From: Protonemura montana
Lineage: Eukaryota > Arthropoda > Insecta > Plecoptera > Nemouridae
DNA: 64,000 nt
Reading direction: 5' to 3'
NCBI GenBank assembly: GCA_947568835.1
Contig: OX387603.1
Span: 11,556,651 to 11,620,650 of the forward strand
The notes below the pieces were generated by a model. That model made no database searches and had not been told where the DNA came from. It saw only the letters and a list, made by a program, of their open reading frames with translations. Positions 63,724-64,000 of the stretch are shown here, piece by piece. Numbering within the stretch: the first letter of the stretch is position 1; each line of letters opens with the position of its first letter. The translations under genes were made by a program, and so were the position numbers.

Positions 63724-64000
63724 TATTGTACGTTCCACGTTCTTTATGTTCACTGCTGCTGCCCGGAGAATTTGCATCTGGTTTATTGGTGTTATCCGGT
63801 ACAGCCATAGGGAGGGGTACCAAACCAATACCATCCAATGATGTCGTTGCTCTGTGGAGGACTGAAATTTTTTGTTGTTCGGCGATTGCTAGATTCTTTG
63901 TCATTTTTTTCGATTTCAGTAAAACTATTCTCGATGTGGTGGAGATTATTTTTCAAATTGGTTTCTCATATGTGTTTTCACTTTAGTACTTTTTTATAGT

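Larger units (their letters stand above)
57150..64000. other. Right-edge region without a supported gene
   Basis: AT-rich sequence with a possible plus-strand exon (57354-57427), a 97-codon open frame at 57606-57899 of uncertain status, a possible membrane-protein first exon near 60018, a minisatellite and a SINE-like piece. A plus-strand open segment 61902-62066, flanked by TTATTGATTCTTAG and CAG/GTAAGC, is another weak exon candidate. Nothing here is firmly coding. Confidence 0.35.

Overview
The window is AT-rich eukaryotic nuclear DNA with spliced genes (GT-AG introns from about 100 bp to several kb). It most likely comes from an arthropod, probably a non-dipteran insect. The basis is a smallish/LMO7-type LIM gene, a leaderless FGF1-like factor, compact introns and many small dispersed repeats. 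There is no bacterial or organellar signature, no CRISPR array, no rRNA and no intact tRNA gene. Exon boundaries below were set by hand from splice sites, reading phase and family similarity.

The left 22 kb is gene-dense. From left to right: the last exon of an SH3-domain protein (+, 1050-1184); a complete CHIC1/CHIC2 cysteine-rich hydrophobic protein (-, four exons, 4320-6057, 165 aa); a divergently oriented 300-aa protein I do not recognise (+, four exons, 6620-7792); the short coiled-coil protein SCOC (+, three exons, 8206-9654, with a GC-AG intron); an FGF1-like growth factor (-, four exons, 10400-11871); and a large smallish/LMO7/LIMCH1-type gene (-, LIM exon at 13601-14923, an 859-codon exon at 18431-21008, first clear coding exon at 26159-26323). 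SCOC and FGF are convergent; CHIC and the 300-aa gene share a divergent promoter. These genes have unrelated roles (membrane trafficking, Golgi coiled coil, FGF signalling, junctional actomyosin scaffold) and nothing suggests a shared pathway.

From about 26.3 kb to the right edge I see no confidently coding gene. It reads as one or more very long introns plus intergenic DNA. It contains two families of dispersed repeats (five and two copies), a 35-bp-arm hairpin, a minisatellite, a poly-G run, tRNA-derived SINE-like pieces and several decayed coding-like stretches.

The most interesting signal is at the 5' end of the smallish gene. A GC-richer candidate exon at 57035-57149 (-) and the reading-frame-shifted start of the 26159-26323 exon together resemble the first half of a calponin-homology domain. 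That domain is present in vertebrate LMO7/LIMCH1. The frame ends in a TGA that sits one base before the in-frame ATG of the LIM-protein frame. A second notable feature is a 115-bp insertion with a perfect 12-bp target-site duplication and a hammerhead-like core in SCOC intron 1.
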